Positions 1 through 12,443 of a DNA stretch of 64,000 nt are shown in pieces. Each line of letters begins with the position of its first letter. Position 1 is the stretch's first letter. This stretch comes from Celoporthe dispersa (Eukaryota; Ascomycota; Sordariomycetes; Diaporthales; Cryphonectriaceae). The stretch covers positions 1,240,001-1,304,000 of the forward strand of contig WAID01000009.1 of the NCBI GenBank assembly GCA_016584495.1, in the 5' to 3' direction. Position numbers and translations under genes: made by a program. Under the pieces are notes generated by a model. It did no database searches and was not told where the DNA came from. It saw only the letters and a list, made by a program, of their open reading frames with translations.

Positions 1-905
1 GACATCCACAGACTCCTCGATGACGCGGGCGAGGCATCACCACAACCCTCGGTGATGACCACCACCACCGATTCACCACCATCCGAGACAACAAGCACTC
101 CTCCCTCCGACAGCAGCAGTATAACAACACAACAATTTCACCCAGAGACCAAGACAGATCACGCACCAATAATCACCTATCCCGAGTTTCTCACCAAACC
201 CCTTAAGCCTCCCCCCTTGATCACCGCCTCCGGCCTCCTCAACTCCCTCGGCCTGGTGGCCGGCTTCTCGACGCTCGTCTACGGCGCCACAAGACACCTC
301 GTCAGCCCCATGGTCGAGACGCTCACCGAGGCGCGGGTGGACTTCCACCAAAACGCCAACAAGAACCTGACCCGCCTCGTCGAGAAGCTCGAGCAGACCG
401 TGTCCGAGATCCCTGCGGCTTACCACTCCGCCGGGAAGTCTGTCGGCCCCAGCGCGGACAAGGCGGGCGATGACGACGACGACGACAGCAGCAGCTACGA
501 TGACCCGTCCGAGCTGTTCCATCGCGACATCGGCGTGCAAACATCCCCACCGCCCTCCGTACCCCCCTCGTCGCCCGGCCCCTCGCCCACAGCTCCACAC
601 ACGCCGAGCAGACGCAGCACCAGGCCGACCGGCTCGCGCGGCTGGGCGTCTCCGTGCGCAGCCTGACGACAGATGTCATACAGCAGGCCGAGGACATGGC
701 CGAGACGAAGAGTGTGCTGGATCAGTTCGGGTCAGACCTGCACACGCTGACGTATCCACCCGCGTCGTTCGGGGCCGGAAGCAATTATCTATACGGCGCG
801 GTGCGGAGCGAGCCGGATGACGAGATCAAGAGGGTCAAGACCAATATCAGGGGCGTTAAGGGAGTGTTGTTGAGCACAAGGAGTTTTCCAGCCTCAACTA
901 GGTGA
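1..905 (+). CDS. pex14: Peroxin 14 (docking complex), 3' part
   Basis: The frame is open from base 1, so the 5' end lies outside the window. The first residues look like the end of a PEX14 N-terminal PEX5-binding domain. They are followed by a Ser/Thr-rich linker, the IITYPEFL / KPPPLIT motif, a hydrophobic stretch (about nt 220-300) that would anchor the peroxisomal membrane, a coiled-coil-like segment and an acidic stretch ending in ELFHRDIGVQTS. The frame then has to change. An intron at 559..611 (gtaccc..gcag, 53 nt) keeps the phase and leads into a coiled coil and the C-terminal IRGVKGVLLS motif, with stop at 903-905. PEX14 docks PEX5-cargo at the peroxisome. The alternative fungal name is the PEX14/17-type peroxin. 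Family assignment is fairly sure; the exact intron is not, because the branch site is weak and a base error is possible. Confidence 0.72.
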
Positions 906-1716
906 GAGGGCCAGTGATCTGAGATCACGATGGAGCTTGGGGCAAGCGGGAAATTGAGACCTCTGAAGGGCTGTGCTCCGGTTCCTTTGTACTCCTCACA
1001 CGAGGCAGGGTCTGCAACACACATATTATGAGAGAGCCCCTGGGAGATTCGAGAGAAAGTGGCCCTGTACAGCAAGACAAATGTGATGATGAAGCTATCA
1101 ATGCGTATAACTCGATACCCTTCCAGCCATGCTCCTGCTACGGTGCACGCTGATCTGCGAGAGCCATCATAGTGTATAGAGCGCAGAGCTATCATGACCG
1201 AGCCAGCCTTGATACTGAGGGTTCAATGCCTCTTGACATAGTACAACTTTATCATAGTCCGACCCCAATATTCTGGATCCGGTAGCCAGTAGCAGCACGA
1301 AACCCATTTGACATCCTCCCACCGTTGCAATCGGTACAACGTGCTCGCTTCGTCACTTCCCGACTTCAATGCGCTTCGCCGTCTAGCCGTACATTGTGAT
1401 GAACTGCCACCGCCTCCATACCTGTTTACTTGTCGATCCGAGAGGTAGTCATCATACACATGGTCAGCGGATGCGCTTCGTCAAAATTTCGTCCCCTTGT
1501 CCCCAAGTCTTGCCCATCCTCTGCCACGCTTACATACGTAGCAAAGGACCTGTCTAGCCATTCGTTGATGATGACACCATGTACACTTCTGAGTGTGGGA
1601 AGTTTCCGTGCCTGGACTTGTGGTCAAGAGACCACACGACTAATAGCCCACCATAGTGACGATGGCGTCTGCCCAAGTTGAACGTATATCGGGGTAGCCT
1701 TGTGACCACAAAGTGG
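906..1716. other. Intergenic, no gene seen
   Basis: This stretch separates the convergent pex14 and chromodomain genes. Both strands are crossed by stops and no ORF has family features or coding-like composition. It probably holds the two 3' untranslated regions. Confidence 0.6.
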
Positions 1717-4700
1717 TTATTTTCTGGCGGCCGACGACATGCTTCGGTCCGAAGTCGCCTCTGCCGGATCAATCCGCAGTCTATGAAAGATCTTGTCCCA
1801 GCTGTCGATGTCCACGTGCTCGAACTGGCGGCCCTCAGCAACCTGGTGCTGATACCATTCCATTGTCGGGGTGTAAGTGTAGATCATTTCCAGTGCATTC
1901 GGGTGTTGGAGCTTATTGACGCGTACGGCGTCGAATAGCTTGTTTGTGCACCTGGAAGTAAACCTAGGCTGGAGTGCTGCCGACCCGCGGGGTGGATGGA
2001 AAATGATACGGGTATCAGGATCATCCTCCTCCCCTTCCTCCTCACCTGCGACCTCATGCTGGCTTTGGTCATCCTCCTGGGTGCTTGGGGTAACAGCTCC
2101 TCCTCCTGTTAGGTGCAGCGAGACCTGACGATAGTCGGCAGCATACAGGTACCTTTCGTGGCCTGGGACGCGCCGCACCAGATCATCACACATCATCCGC
2201 AGGAACTCTGCCGTGGCATCTGCTGGGAGCGTCGAGTGGCACTGAATCAGGTGCCTCTGGAAACCACCTAGCCAGATTCTCTCGAGGGAGGCGTTCGGAT
2301 TCTTCTCGTGAGCGTGTAGTTGAATATGACGGACGAGGTCTCGTTGCATCCAGGTCAGGTCTGCCAGCCCTAGTGAGGACTTCCCCTCGAGCTCCTGGCC
2401 AGCGCGACTGTCCCATATGATCAACTCGGTTCGACCATGGCTAAAGCCCATGCTCTTATCATGAGGATTCACCGGGCGATAGATTGCAAGCCACGGGTGT
2501 CGCCTGGGATTCAAGCCGGGGCGGAAGTGACTTGGGATCCAGTCCTCCTGTATGGTGTAGAAAAGCCCGACATATGTGTTGAATAACTTTAGAGGATCCT
2601 GAAGCCAGCCCCAGGCGAAGTTCCACCACTGATCGATTGTCGCGCTTTGCATGCGATGGTCGCCAAAATGATCCGCCATTTTCATATCAGCCCAAGATAC
2701 TGGGCGCTGATAAACTATGAATTTGGGGGTCCTGTTCAGGGATTCCAGAAATGACACCATGTTGTTGTTCTCATTAGCCTCATATCTCTTGTCGCGCAGA
2801 GTATGCATGCCATCATGTGACTCAGGATGTGTTGTCTTGACCTCCTCACCCCGGTTTTTCAAAACAGCTCTCATGGCATCCTCAGGATCATTGACGGCCG
2901 ATCGACTATACTTGGGAAGCTTGAATTTTCGGCGCGCCCTGGCCGCGTCCATTGATGGCTTGGAGCCAATGACGTAGAACTTCCGGCATTGGTCACTGCA
3001 TGCCATAGACCACCACCCAAACCAGTTGACAAGGCTCTGCTCATCGTGTGGGTCGATCGACCTGTCCGCGTAGAGCACCGTGCAGTTTCCTGAGGAAGGA
3101 TCGCCAAACTCTGACTGTCGCAACAGCTGCTTGTCAACGTATAGCCAAGTCTTCTGCCTAGCCCTCAAATCTTGGTCAGTCAAGGCAGCAGCACTCTTTT
3201 GAGCTGCCACATCCTGTGCAGACAGGCTATTCCATCGTGTGTGCATAAGGTATTCCTGGTAAGCACACTTTTCTCTACATAGATCGCGGAGGTAGTCACC
3301 GATGTTGTATGCAGTCACTAATTTGACGAACGAGCGTTTGGCCTGGTATTCGAAGAACCACGCCAGGAATCTCAAAGCCTCCTGAGGTTGAGAGACAATA
3401 AAGCTTGGCGTTATCAGGAAGGCCTTGTCGAACGGGAAGAGGCGCGAAAACATCGTCGGTACCATGGGAACAACCTCTACTGATGGTTGGATTTGCTGCA
3501 GGTCCAAGAATTCTGAGAAGCGCCAAAAATTGATGTTGTATCCTTGAAGCAATTGAGCCATCGATGGGAATCGACGCACGAGAGGGAACACGGCCTCATG
3601 TAGGATAACGATGCCGCACGCCTCCTTTGTCTTCCGCACGAAAGCAGACCATCCGCCCGTTTCGAAGTTTGTGTAGATCTTGCAGCCAGGTTCGTGCACA
3701 GATAACCAGGAGCAGATAGATGCGAGCCATACTATGGATCGTTCTGGGAAAGCCAAGAAGAAGAATTTGTTCTTGTGTTGGGCAGGCCCCGCCACGAGGT
3801 GGTCATACTGCAGGTTGAGCATGTTCTGGAAAAACACACCCGTCTCCATGCTTGTACACGTGCCCACATCAATCTGTGAGCGCTCTTGCGCATCTGAGCT
3901 AGGCCGAATGAACCGATAGATGGGGTATGTCAACTTGAACACCAGGTACCTGAGCGCAACACCATCGGGGCTGATAGAGTTGACGCCAAGAACCTCCAGG
4001 CCGAACTCTTCGCATTTGGTTGGGAACACCAGGAGGTTGAAATGTTCGTGTGCTAAAAACAAGCCGGAAGATCTGAGCCTGAGGTGCACAGCAATAGTCT
4101 CTAGCTCGGGACCCGTTTCAGCAGACCTGATTGAACCTGAAAAGAGAGGTTGAAGGCCCAGGGACTCGGGTGACGGAATTTGAGAGCTGAGATCGTCGGC
4201 CCTGACTGTATGACCGATACGTAGGTAGTCAGAATCCAGAAACCCATTCAGCGGCTGCTGATCCGCGGCCTGGGCATCTCGTCTGGGGACACCGTCGAAA
4301 GTGACGTCGAGGATCTGGGCGGAGGCAGTTGAGAGCACGATCTTCTTGCTCACGGTACATAGGTCTTCAACCTTGTAGGCGGGTGGAGAAGGTTTGTTCA
4401 ATCCTGCCGCCGGCGCACCTGCGCCTGTTACTGGTAAATTACCCATGGATCCTTCTCTATCATCGATCTCCATCGGCTCATCCACGAACGGAACATCATC
4501 CCCAGTGATGCTCCTCGTGTTTGCCTCCTTCTCAAACCGCTCGTCACCTCCAGGGAAGCGCTCTGACCTCGGTTTGCTCACTGGCGCCCCATCGGTCACT
4601 CCAGTAAAGCGCACCGACTTGGCTTTCTTGTTGGGGGGTGGATACCCGAGCTGGATAAGGACCTCTTTGACGACACGAGGCAAGGCATTGTGGCAGATCT

Positions 4701-6236
4701 AACAGGTCGTTCTTCCGTGACAATGGGGGCCTTGGTATTGACAGTGTCGTCTTCTCCTGGAGCCTGTGCCTGCTGAGCGGACTTGACCCCTGTGCTGATG
4801 TTGGATCCTGGCACAAAGAGTGCGCCGGGAATCTTGTTCAATTCAGGTGCGACATCATTCCTGGCTCTGGATCTGTGCTCGGCCTGGCGGATGAATTTGT
4901 GGTTCGTATAGAGCTTCTTTCCCTTGCTGCTATCGATCTCGTCGTCTCCTATGCTTCGTCTCTGCCTCACTTTGCTGCCTCCCGAAAAGATATTGACCGC
5001 CGTCTGGCCGCTCTTCTTCGCCTTAAGGCCCTTCTTATTCTCCGTAGTACCGACTGTAGGAGCATCAGCAGCGGTACTGCTTGTCGCCACCTTCGTGACA
5101 GGAGCCTCTTTAGAACGACTGGGCAAGGAGGTGACATTCTTGGACTTTCGCGCCGAGCCTTGATATCCCGTTGGCGGGGGCTGTTCATCCCCTCGGCGAG
5201 GCAACCTGGCAGTCCGGCCTTGATTTGGAGCCCTGGAACTGCCTCGGCGAGTCGGGGGTTCTGATGTAGAAGACGCTGTTGCTTTGCCTGCTACCGACAC
5301 AGGCCTCTCCTCCTTGGAGGCAGGTCTGTCCGGGTCGTAGGTGAAAATCCTATTAGGGCGAGGTCTCCTCTTTGGCTTCACTTGAGATGAAGGCTTGGCA
5401 GGAAGCAAGGCGTCGGCGGCTTCGTGCCCGATTTCGTTGTCCTCTTCTGCTTCCTCAGACTCAGCAGAATTGCCGGGTGAAGAAGGAATGAGTAGCTCGG
5501 CTTCGACCTCGTCTTCGATCTCAGCAGCATCGCTTAAAGAAGAGCTGAGTGGCTCGACCACAATCTCATCATTTGCGGCATTGGTCTCCCCAGTTGAAGT
5601 AGCATCCCTCACGTGCCGTTCATCGTCAGAATCATAATAACCTTGACCTCTGAACCGGAAAGCGGTGCGGACGAGCCCAAGCTTTTTTCGTTTAGCATTT
5701 CTCCTGCGGTGGCGTTGACGTGACTCCTCCAGCCTGTCCGCAAAAGCCTCAATGTACTTCTTCTCGAACTCATCGCCCTCGCTAGGGTCTGTGGTGCCCT
5801 TTTTGGCTTCCCACTGTTCCTTTAACTCTTCTGAAAGATTCACAAAGGGTTCCCCTACGGAAACTGAAGGTCAGTAATCATGTGAGCGGAGAGAATCCTG
5901 AGGCTAGGGACGCGACCTGGGTCTCCCGAGCCCTAAGCATCCTCGAATGTAGTCTTAGGTTTTCTCGGTGGTTGAGTCACAGGACGCGTAAGAACAAGCT
6001 CGTCACCTACAGCTGCATTCATCCATTGGGAAGTTCGACCATTCCACCAAGACATAGCGCCCCAGCTCGTCCCCTCTCATCTTCATGCCCTCCTTATGTA
6101 TGGCCTCGACCACATATTCAGCATCGGAATCTGCCTCGTGGGCAGTTGATGTGAGTGATATGGTATCGGATTCGTCTCCGTCGCCGGGGGCCAGCGGGGA
6201 CGGGCCGTTGGTGTCCCGCTGCACGACTTCGGCCAT
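1717..6236 (-). CDS. Large chromodomain protein, novel C-terminal region
   Basis: Exon 1 (6236..6011) starts at MAEVV and encodes a chromodomain at about residues 40-85. The cage positions Y41, W66 and F69 are visible. The intron 5855..6010 (gtaggt..gtag) joins DECS to WEPFVNLSEEL, which restores the WEP motif. Exon 2 (5854 to about 4700) is charged, Ser/Glu-rich and probably disordered, with basic runs. The last frame (about 4700..1717) encodes over 950 residues of folded-looking, Trp/Phe/His-rich sequence that I cannot assign to a family. The two long frames meet near 4650-4710. A 53-nt intron 4651..4703 has matching phase but a poor donor. An acceptor at 4699 giving ICHNALPRVVKEV, or a missing base, is equally possible. 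An in-frame upstream ATG at 6314 also exists. A role in reading methyl-lysine on chromatin is inferred from the chromodomain only. Confidence 0.75.
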
Positions 6237-8360
6237 AGTGGTGGTCAAGCAGCCAAATTGTCGGTCAACTGGACTCGGATGGGCGAGAAAGAGATTTGAG
6301 CTTGACGGAGGCACAGATTGCGTATAAAAGCTTTATAGATGTGGATAGGACCTGTGGGTTGCGTGCATCAAAATGGTCTGCCCTGAACAAAGCTTCCAGG
6401 TGCGGCCTGCAGATGGTGAGGTTCGACGTGGGGCGATATGAGACGTTCTGAAGGTGGAAGTTGACAAAGGCGAATGAATGGACCGGAGACACTCGCACCC
6501 TGGGCCCGACGATTTCGCTGCTGATCTCGGTCAGCGTAAACAAGCTTGAAGGACGGAAGAATCGAAGATGTGCATGGACGGGGGGGTTTTGGGTTGGTTT
6601 TTTCTTCTTTTTTTCCCTTCCTTTTCTGGAGATGTGCACGAGAATGAGATAGATCACTACCAGCGAAAGAAGGGATGACGATGGTCTAATCTCGCGATGG
6701 GGCACTCGTGGTCGAGGGAGAGAAACCGACAAAACCGTTGAGCCAGTGTAGGGAGAAGGAATGACAGAGGCAACTTCCTTAATCGAGAAAATTGGTTTAT
6801 TAATTAACAGCGGCAAAGAATGTCCTGTCGTGCCTGCATTTTCTGGCGTGAACCAACGCGTAACGGACCAGGGCCAAAAAGGTACCATGTACCTACTAGA
6901 TTATTGCTTCTCCCAGATTTGGTCCTCACATAGATTAAGCTGTGCAAGTGCAACAATGGTGGCAGAAAAAAGAACAAGTACCGTGTAGGGACGCGTCTGA
7001 CCCCTTCGAGCACGCAATGGGTTAGTAGTCATTGATCTCAGGTTTGAGGTTGATGCATAGTCGCGTGGGTTGGCAAAAGATGGTTCCATCGAACCTCACC
7101 GCCTTACTTGACCTTGCACGCCTGGCGCCTGCTTGGCAACCGCCGCCTAGCCCCTGGCATCCGGAATACCGGTTGGCAGCACATGGCTGGCGTATAACGA
7201 CCGTTGCAGGTACCAGCAGGTTAGTGCAGTAAATTCAACCTATATATGTTGTGCTTTAACATTGTTTCCCATGCCGGCCTTATGTCATCTTTCTTTAAAC
7301 AGCATGTCATTCTTTAGCCTGCACCTGGCCCTTGAGACAGGTCTGCCATGTGGCTTTGGTGGCTTAGACCAGAGCCTGGTAAGCCATGCTCTCCCAGGAA
7401 GGTATTATTACACTTATGGTAGTTGGTAAGGTGGGTAATAACTATCTTGGGAATTGAAACTTCTAATCAAACAAAGCATTTCAAGAGTTCCTGCTGGAGG
7501 AGGTCTGTGTTTGCTGGGCATTTGGGTCTGCTCAGATGACAGCCTCAAAAACCCTGTACCAAGGTATCCCCAGCACGGTCGCACCATAGAAATTAGCATG
7601 CTGCGCAGTGTATCTGATAGCACACAACACCAGAAGAATATAGATATAGACTACATACAATATGAACTCCAGAGTATTTCTGTGCATGCTCTCAGTATAA
7701 GGCTGCCTGGTCTCTGGTCTTAGGCCAGGAGGCTGTCCCGCACGTGATGGTGAAACATTCGGCTGGGCTGTATCCGATTCTGTAGCCCGCCCACCACAGT
7801 ACTGGGACCCGATTCTGACCGCACAGAAGGTGGGGGTGTCTAGGTGATTCAGTGCAGTCATCCTCCTCCTCCTCCTCCTCCTCCTCCTCTTCGTCTCCCC
7901 TCCCCTCGATCCTGAATCTGTTCACATCTCCTGGCTGCATTTCTGTTACTTCATTTGGCAACAGCCACCTTTTTTTCATCTTCCCATTCACCAATCGTAC
8001 CTGGAGAGGACCCTGAGTTGAACAGAGACCCGACCCGCTATTCTTAGTGCCGACCACTGACTAACGCTATCCATTAACCTACTGCAACTTTGTCCCTCCC
8101 GACTCCCAGGGTGTCGCCGCAAACTACAGCACCACACTGCATTGCACACCTCCTTTTCCAGCCCATCTTGACCTACTTACAACCACGTAGCTGGCAGTCC
8201 TGAACCCACACACTTTCCTCCAGCAACCATTCCAAATCCTGTTTACACAACCTCCTGAGCCTGAAGGCCTTAGAGAACCCTCATAGACGAGCCACAAGAC
8301 ATCGTCAGCTAGAGACAGGCCCTACTTCTTCTACCTACGTCACTACAACCTGTCACAATT
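6237..8360. other. Intergenic between divergent genes
   Basis: This is the shared upstream region of the chromodomain gene (-) and the Rab gene (+). It contains a poly-T/CT stretch around 6590-6630, a TCC microsatellite at 7861-7889 and a pyrimidine-rich leader before 8361. ORFs of up to about 200 codons here have no recognisable features. Confidence 0.55.
7861..7889 (+). repeat. TCC microsatellite
   Basis: Nearly ten perfect TCC units are read directly in the sequence. On the minus strand they give the poly-Glu run of a spurious ORF. Confidence 0.95.
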
Positions 8361-9330
8361 ATGGCCAACGACGAGTACGATGTTAGTCTGCTGCCCCAAA
8401 CCCCTCCAGCCCAAACCTCCTCCCTCTGGCTGCTTTGCGCTGACCTTGACGCCTTTGACAGTTTCTCTTCAAGGGTACGACTCCCCTCGAAGCGTCTGCT
8501 GCGCGCGATACCCCTCCCTTCCTCACCCGCGGTCCCAGAAGCTAACCTCGTCACAATCTCCTGCAGTCGTTCTGATCGGAGACTCTGGTGTCGGAAAGTC
8601 CAACCTGTTGAGCCGATTCACCCGAAACGAGTTCAATCTAGACTCCAAGTCCACCATCGGCGTCGAGTTCGCCACTCGGTCCATCCAGGTCGACTCCAAG
8701 ACCATCAAGGCGCAGATCTGGGACACCGCAGGTCAGGAGCGCTACCGCGCCATTACCTCCGCCTACTACAGAGGCGCAGTCGGTGCCCTTCTCGTCTACG
8801 ATATTAGCAAGCACCAGACATACGAGAACGTCACGCGATGGCTTAAGGAGTTGCGGGACCATGCAGATGCCAACATCGTCATCATGCTGGTGGGCAACAA
8901 GAGCGATCTGCGGCATCTGAGGGCCGTGCCGACGGAGGAGGCCAAGTCGTTTGCCAGTGAGTCGAGCGGAAAGTGGCATGACGAAAATGCCCCCCTCGGG
9001 TACTGACTAGTTCTCTTTACGCAGGCGAGAACCACCTCTCCTTCATCGAGACGTCTGCCCTTGACGCCAGCAACGTAGAGCTTGCATTCCAGAACATTCT
9101 CACCGGTACGTGGCGAACCTTCTCCCCTCCCTTCCTACCCCCCCAGATTCGGTGTCGCGGAACGGCTGGAGCTGATTGCTTGTATCTTGTCTCCAGAGAT
9201 CTACCGAATCGTATCGAGCAAGGCCCTCGACAGCGGCGACGGTGCCCAGGCACAGATCGGGGCAGGCACAAACATTTCCCTGAGCAAGCAGCCCGAGGAT
9301 GGCTCGAAGGCCGCCGGCAAGTGCTGTTAA
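8361..9330 (+). CDS. ypt3: Rab11/Ypt3-type small GTPase
   Basis: Five exons: 8361..8381, 8462..8474, 8567..8956, 9025..9105 and 9197..9330. They add to 639 nt and 212 residues, the normal Rab length. The protein starts MANDEYD, and a 13-nt microexon adds FLFK and the first base of V, giving the Rab11 start FLFKVVLIGDSGVGKS. The P-loop GDSGVGKS, switch I TIGVEF, switch II WDTAGQE, NKSD and ETSA motifs are intact. The C-terminus ends in KCC, a geranylgeranylation site. Introns 1 and 2 carry CTGAC and CTAAC branch sites. Rab11/Ypt3 proteins drive late-Golgi and recycling-endosome traffic to the growing tip. No frame break is seen. Confidence 0.95.
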
Positions 9331-10454
9331 TGGGCAGGTCAGCGCTCGCGCGTGTGCACGAAACTGATGATGATACATGGCGTCACATACGATGGGAAAC
9401 AAATGTCGGGGCAGTAGAAGAGAGCGGCCACAAGTCACAGAGATAGGCGACGGGATTACGGATCTGCGGACGGGTCTCTTTGGGGCGGGTTTTGACGATT
9501 GGTTTTCTCAACTATTAAGGAGTCATGCTACTTGCTCTTCTGTTTTTGTTCGTGCCTTTTCGTGCTTCTTGTTGTTGGGGGGACAGGGTAATACTACTAC
9601 TACTATCCCTTTTATAACATATTGGCTCCCTTCGGCGTAGAACATATCGAGTCCATCAATGAAACCGTTGTAATAAACAAGAACAATCCCGTCATGCCCA
9701 CGTGCTCTGTCCTGAGACGGGTTCCTTTGTTGCCTGCTGAGGACTCGGCTGACCCTGCCCACCACTACGACGCCGAGGCTCACTTGCGATTACTGCCCCT
9801 CCTCTTCTTTCATCAGCAGCAAAGCCAAAAAGAGAGGTGGCAACGATCACCCTTCACAGCTGACATGGGGGTCATGGGAGCTCTGACCGCCCCTCTAAAA
9901 AAAAAAAAAAGACCAGCTCCCCCCCGGGCGCAGTACAGAAACAGTCGCTATCGGGCCTCCAGGGGAATGGGTCTGCGATACGACCCATTGTAACGGACAC
10001 CCCGAGTAGCATTCTGCCCAGGTTTTAGGAGAAGGGGGAACGGTCTCTGGGCGCCAGACAGCGGCGTCTCCATTTTTTCTTGCCCCCTGGGCGGACATCA
10101 AGTCTGGCCCACCTGAAATGCAGTGACAGCCTGGACGTGTTTGCAAAAGCCCAACTTACCGCTCGGTCTGAGAGAGTGGGCCCCGGTGGTGGTAGTAATG
10201 GATCACCGTAGACCCCCCTTCCCTTGTTGGCTATCCCCGCGCTAAGGCTGGGCTTATCTTATCGTATGAGACCGGGGTTAATTTTTTGAAGCAGTCGCTT
10301 CGGGTCGGTCTCCTGGCAATGCGACTGTACGGCGACAACACTGCGACAACACTGCGACAACACTGCGCTGGGAGGAGAGATTGTACACACCCTTCTCCTT
10401 GTCCTTTTTTTTTTTTTTTTTCAAAAATAAACAAGAGAATTCATTTACAGAAAC
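9331..10454. other. Intergenic between ypt3 and brx1
   Basis: This holds the ypt3 3' end and the brx1 upstream region. It contains an A-run near 9898-9910, three 11-bp repeats at 10332-10364 and a poly-T run just before the brx1 start. No gene is recognisable. Confidence 0.6.
10332..10364 (+). repeat. Three perfect 11-bp tandem repeats
   Basis: The unit gcgacaacact occurs three times head to tail, about 90 bp upstream of the brx1 start codon. Its function is unknown. Confidence 0.9.
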
Positions 10455-11607
10455 ATGGCGACCGTCTACAAATCGCTGAACAAGATTAGCGGCCCTAAGG
10501 ACGAGGAGTCGACCAAGAATGGCCCCAGGAAAAACAAGCAAAGGGTCCTCGTCCTCTCGTCAAGAGGCGTCACATACCGGTATGTCCTATTCCTTTCTCT
10601 CTAGTCTTTCGGTTCAGACTTCTTCCCACATTGCAGCAGCCACATTACTGACCGTATCATTGTTGTTGCGGCTCTGCAGACACCGACACCTCCTCAACGA
10701 CCTCGCCGCCATGATGCCCCACGGGCGCAAGGATGCCAAGTTTGACTCCAAGTCGAAGCTGTACCAGCTCAACGAGCTGGCGGAGCTGTACAACTGCAAC
10801 AATGTGCTGTTCTTCGAGGCACGGAAGGGCCAGGATCTATACATGTGGGCGAGCAAGGTGCCTAATGGACCAACGGTCAAGATGCACGTGCAGAACTGTA
10901 AGAGGCGTTCTCTTCACATATCATGGACTTTGTTATACACGAGACCAGTACAGGAGACCGCAGGAGGCTAATGTGGGCGATATGATTGACAGTGCATACT
11001 ATGGAGGAGCTACACTTTACAGGCAACTGCCTCAAGGGGTCCCGCCCTGTGCTGTCCTTCGACGCCGCGTTCGACAAGGACCCGCACCTGATGGTGATCA
11101 AGGAGCTGTTCTTCCACATCTTCGGCGTACCTCAGGGGGCGCGCAAGTCCAAACCCTTTGTCGATCATGTCATGGGCTTCACCGTCGCCGACGGCAAGAT
11201 CTGGGTACGTAACTACCAGATCAACGAGGTCGAGAAGACGGCCACCAAGACCGACGAGGACGGCGACGAGGAGATGGACACCGGTAAGGGCAAGAAGAAG
11301 GAGAAGGCCGGGAGGGGGGGCAAAGACACGGATATCAGCCTGGTGGAGATTGGACCCAGATTTGTCTGCACGCCTATCATTATACAGGAGGGCTCGTTTG
11401 GTGGTCCGATCATCTACGAGAACAAGCAGTTCGTCTCGCCCAACCAGGTCCGTGCCGACTTGAGGAGAAAAAAAGGCTGGCAGGCACAACGTGAGGGCGG
11501 AGCAAAAGGGCGACGCGCTCACGAGAAAGGACCGTCTTGGCTTGAGGACGAATGGGGAGACCACGAAGAAGAGCGACGCTTTGGCGACAAGGGCTGTTTT
11601 CTCCTAA
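10455..11607 (+). CDS. brx1: Ribosome biogenesis protein BRX1 (Brix domain), one frame break
   Basis: Exons 10455..10579, 10680..10897 and 10993..11607. The start MATVYKSLNKI is followed by the Brix domain, including RVLVLSSRGVTYRHRHLLNDL, HFTGNCLKGSRP and, near the end, FVSPNQVRADLRRKK. BRX1 is needed in the nucleolus for 60S subunit (27S pre-rRNA) maturation. After RRKK the frame is disturbed in a run of seven A (11468-11474). Reading it as six restores RRKKAGRHN followed by GLRTNG and a stop at 11605-11607. The restored coding length is 957 nt (318 residues), and the tail matches the family style. As written, the ORF runs on to 11696 with unrelated residues. An essential gene, so sequence error is the likely cause. 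Confidence 0.93.
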
Positions 11608-12443
11608 AGAGTTTTTGCCTCACGGGTATGGCGTTATGGCTGCGAAGAAGAAAAAAAAGGATGGAACTGGGTGGCTTCTCTATACCCAGTATTTAGCACG
11701 AGACCTCCGAGCTAATAGATACGCAAAATAGTTATCGGTTCACAAGTATGGTCGCTGTATTGCTAGCATCAATCGGAAAAATCCCTAAATGGTCCCATCT
11801 ATTCAAAACCCTTCCCCAAAAAAAAGACAGAAGCAGAGTCGAGGCTGTGGCTGTTAGCGCCATATATGCCAGTGCATGGCGGCGCTACGGGAATCCTCCT
11901 CTAATCGCAGCGCAACGCCCCCAATTTCAAACCCCCTTGCATGTGCTACCCCAACCACCGACATCTACCCTCGTCTAATTTCCTCGGGTACGCAGTGCAA
12001 CAGCCTTCATCAATTCGAGGTCGCCAGTCTCAGGAGCACAACCACACCTCTGTCCAATCCGTCAAGGACCATATTCAGGCTTGACACGACCTCTCTTTTC
12101 CCCTTCTGACAGCATCTTTGGATCTGAAGATGTTGGCGCTACTCGCCTCCCTTCCGGATAGCCCCAACGCTGGGGTTAGCAGCTTGTGAGGCCAAAGTGA
12201 TCGTCACCTCGATCGTGGGGGATTTTTTAGTCTATTCACGATTGAGGTTGGTTTTCTTAGGACTTAATAAGGAGGAAATTGATTCATTGTGCTGCTTGTC
12301 TTGATTATCGGGTCGTTATTACGGGAAAGAAACACCTCCTACTACTACTACTGTGGGTTTTCTACTGTGCTGCGATAATTAGCAGAAGCTTACGAGTTGC
12401 TAGATATTCACCAAGCGCCTGCTCCGGACACCAGACAAGCATC
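11608..12443. other. Intergenic, no gene seen
   Basis: This is the brx1 3' region and the upstream region of the F-box gene. I see no repeats or ORFs with recognisable features. Confidence 0.55.

Noticed and set aside
535..611. Alternative pex14 intron with donor gtgcaa at 535
   Set aside because: It would remove the DIGVQTS segment that I regard as conserved in fungal PEX14; the 559 donor keeps it.
7692..8057. 121-codon minus-strand frame with poly-Glu
   Set aside because: The Glu run is only the TCC microsatellite read in reverse; the rest lacks features.
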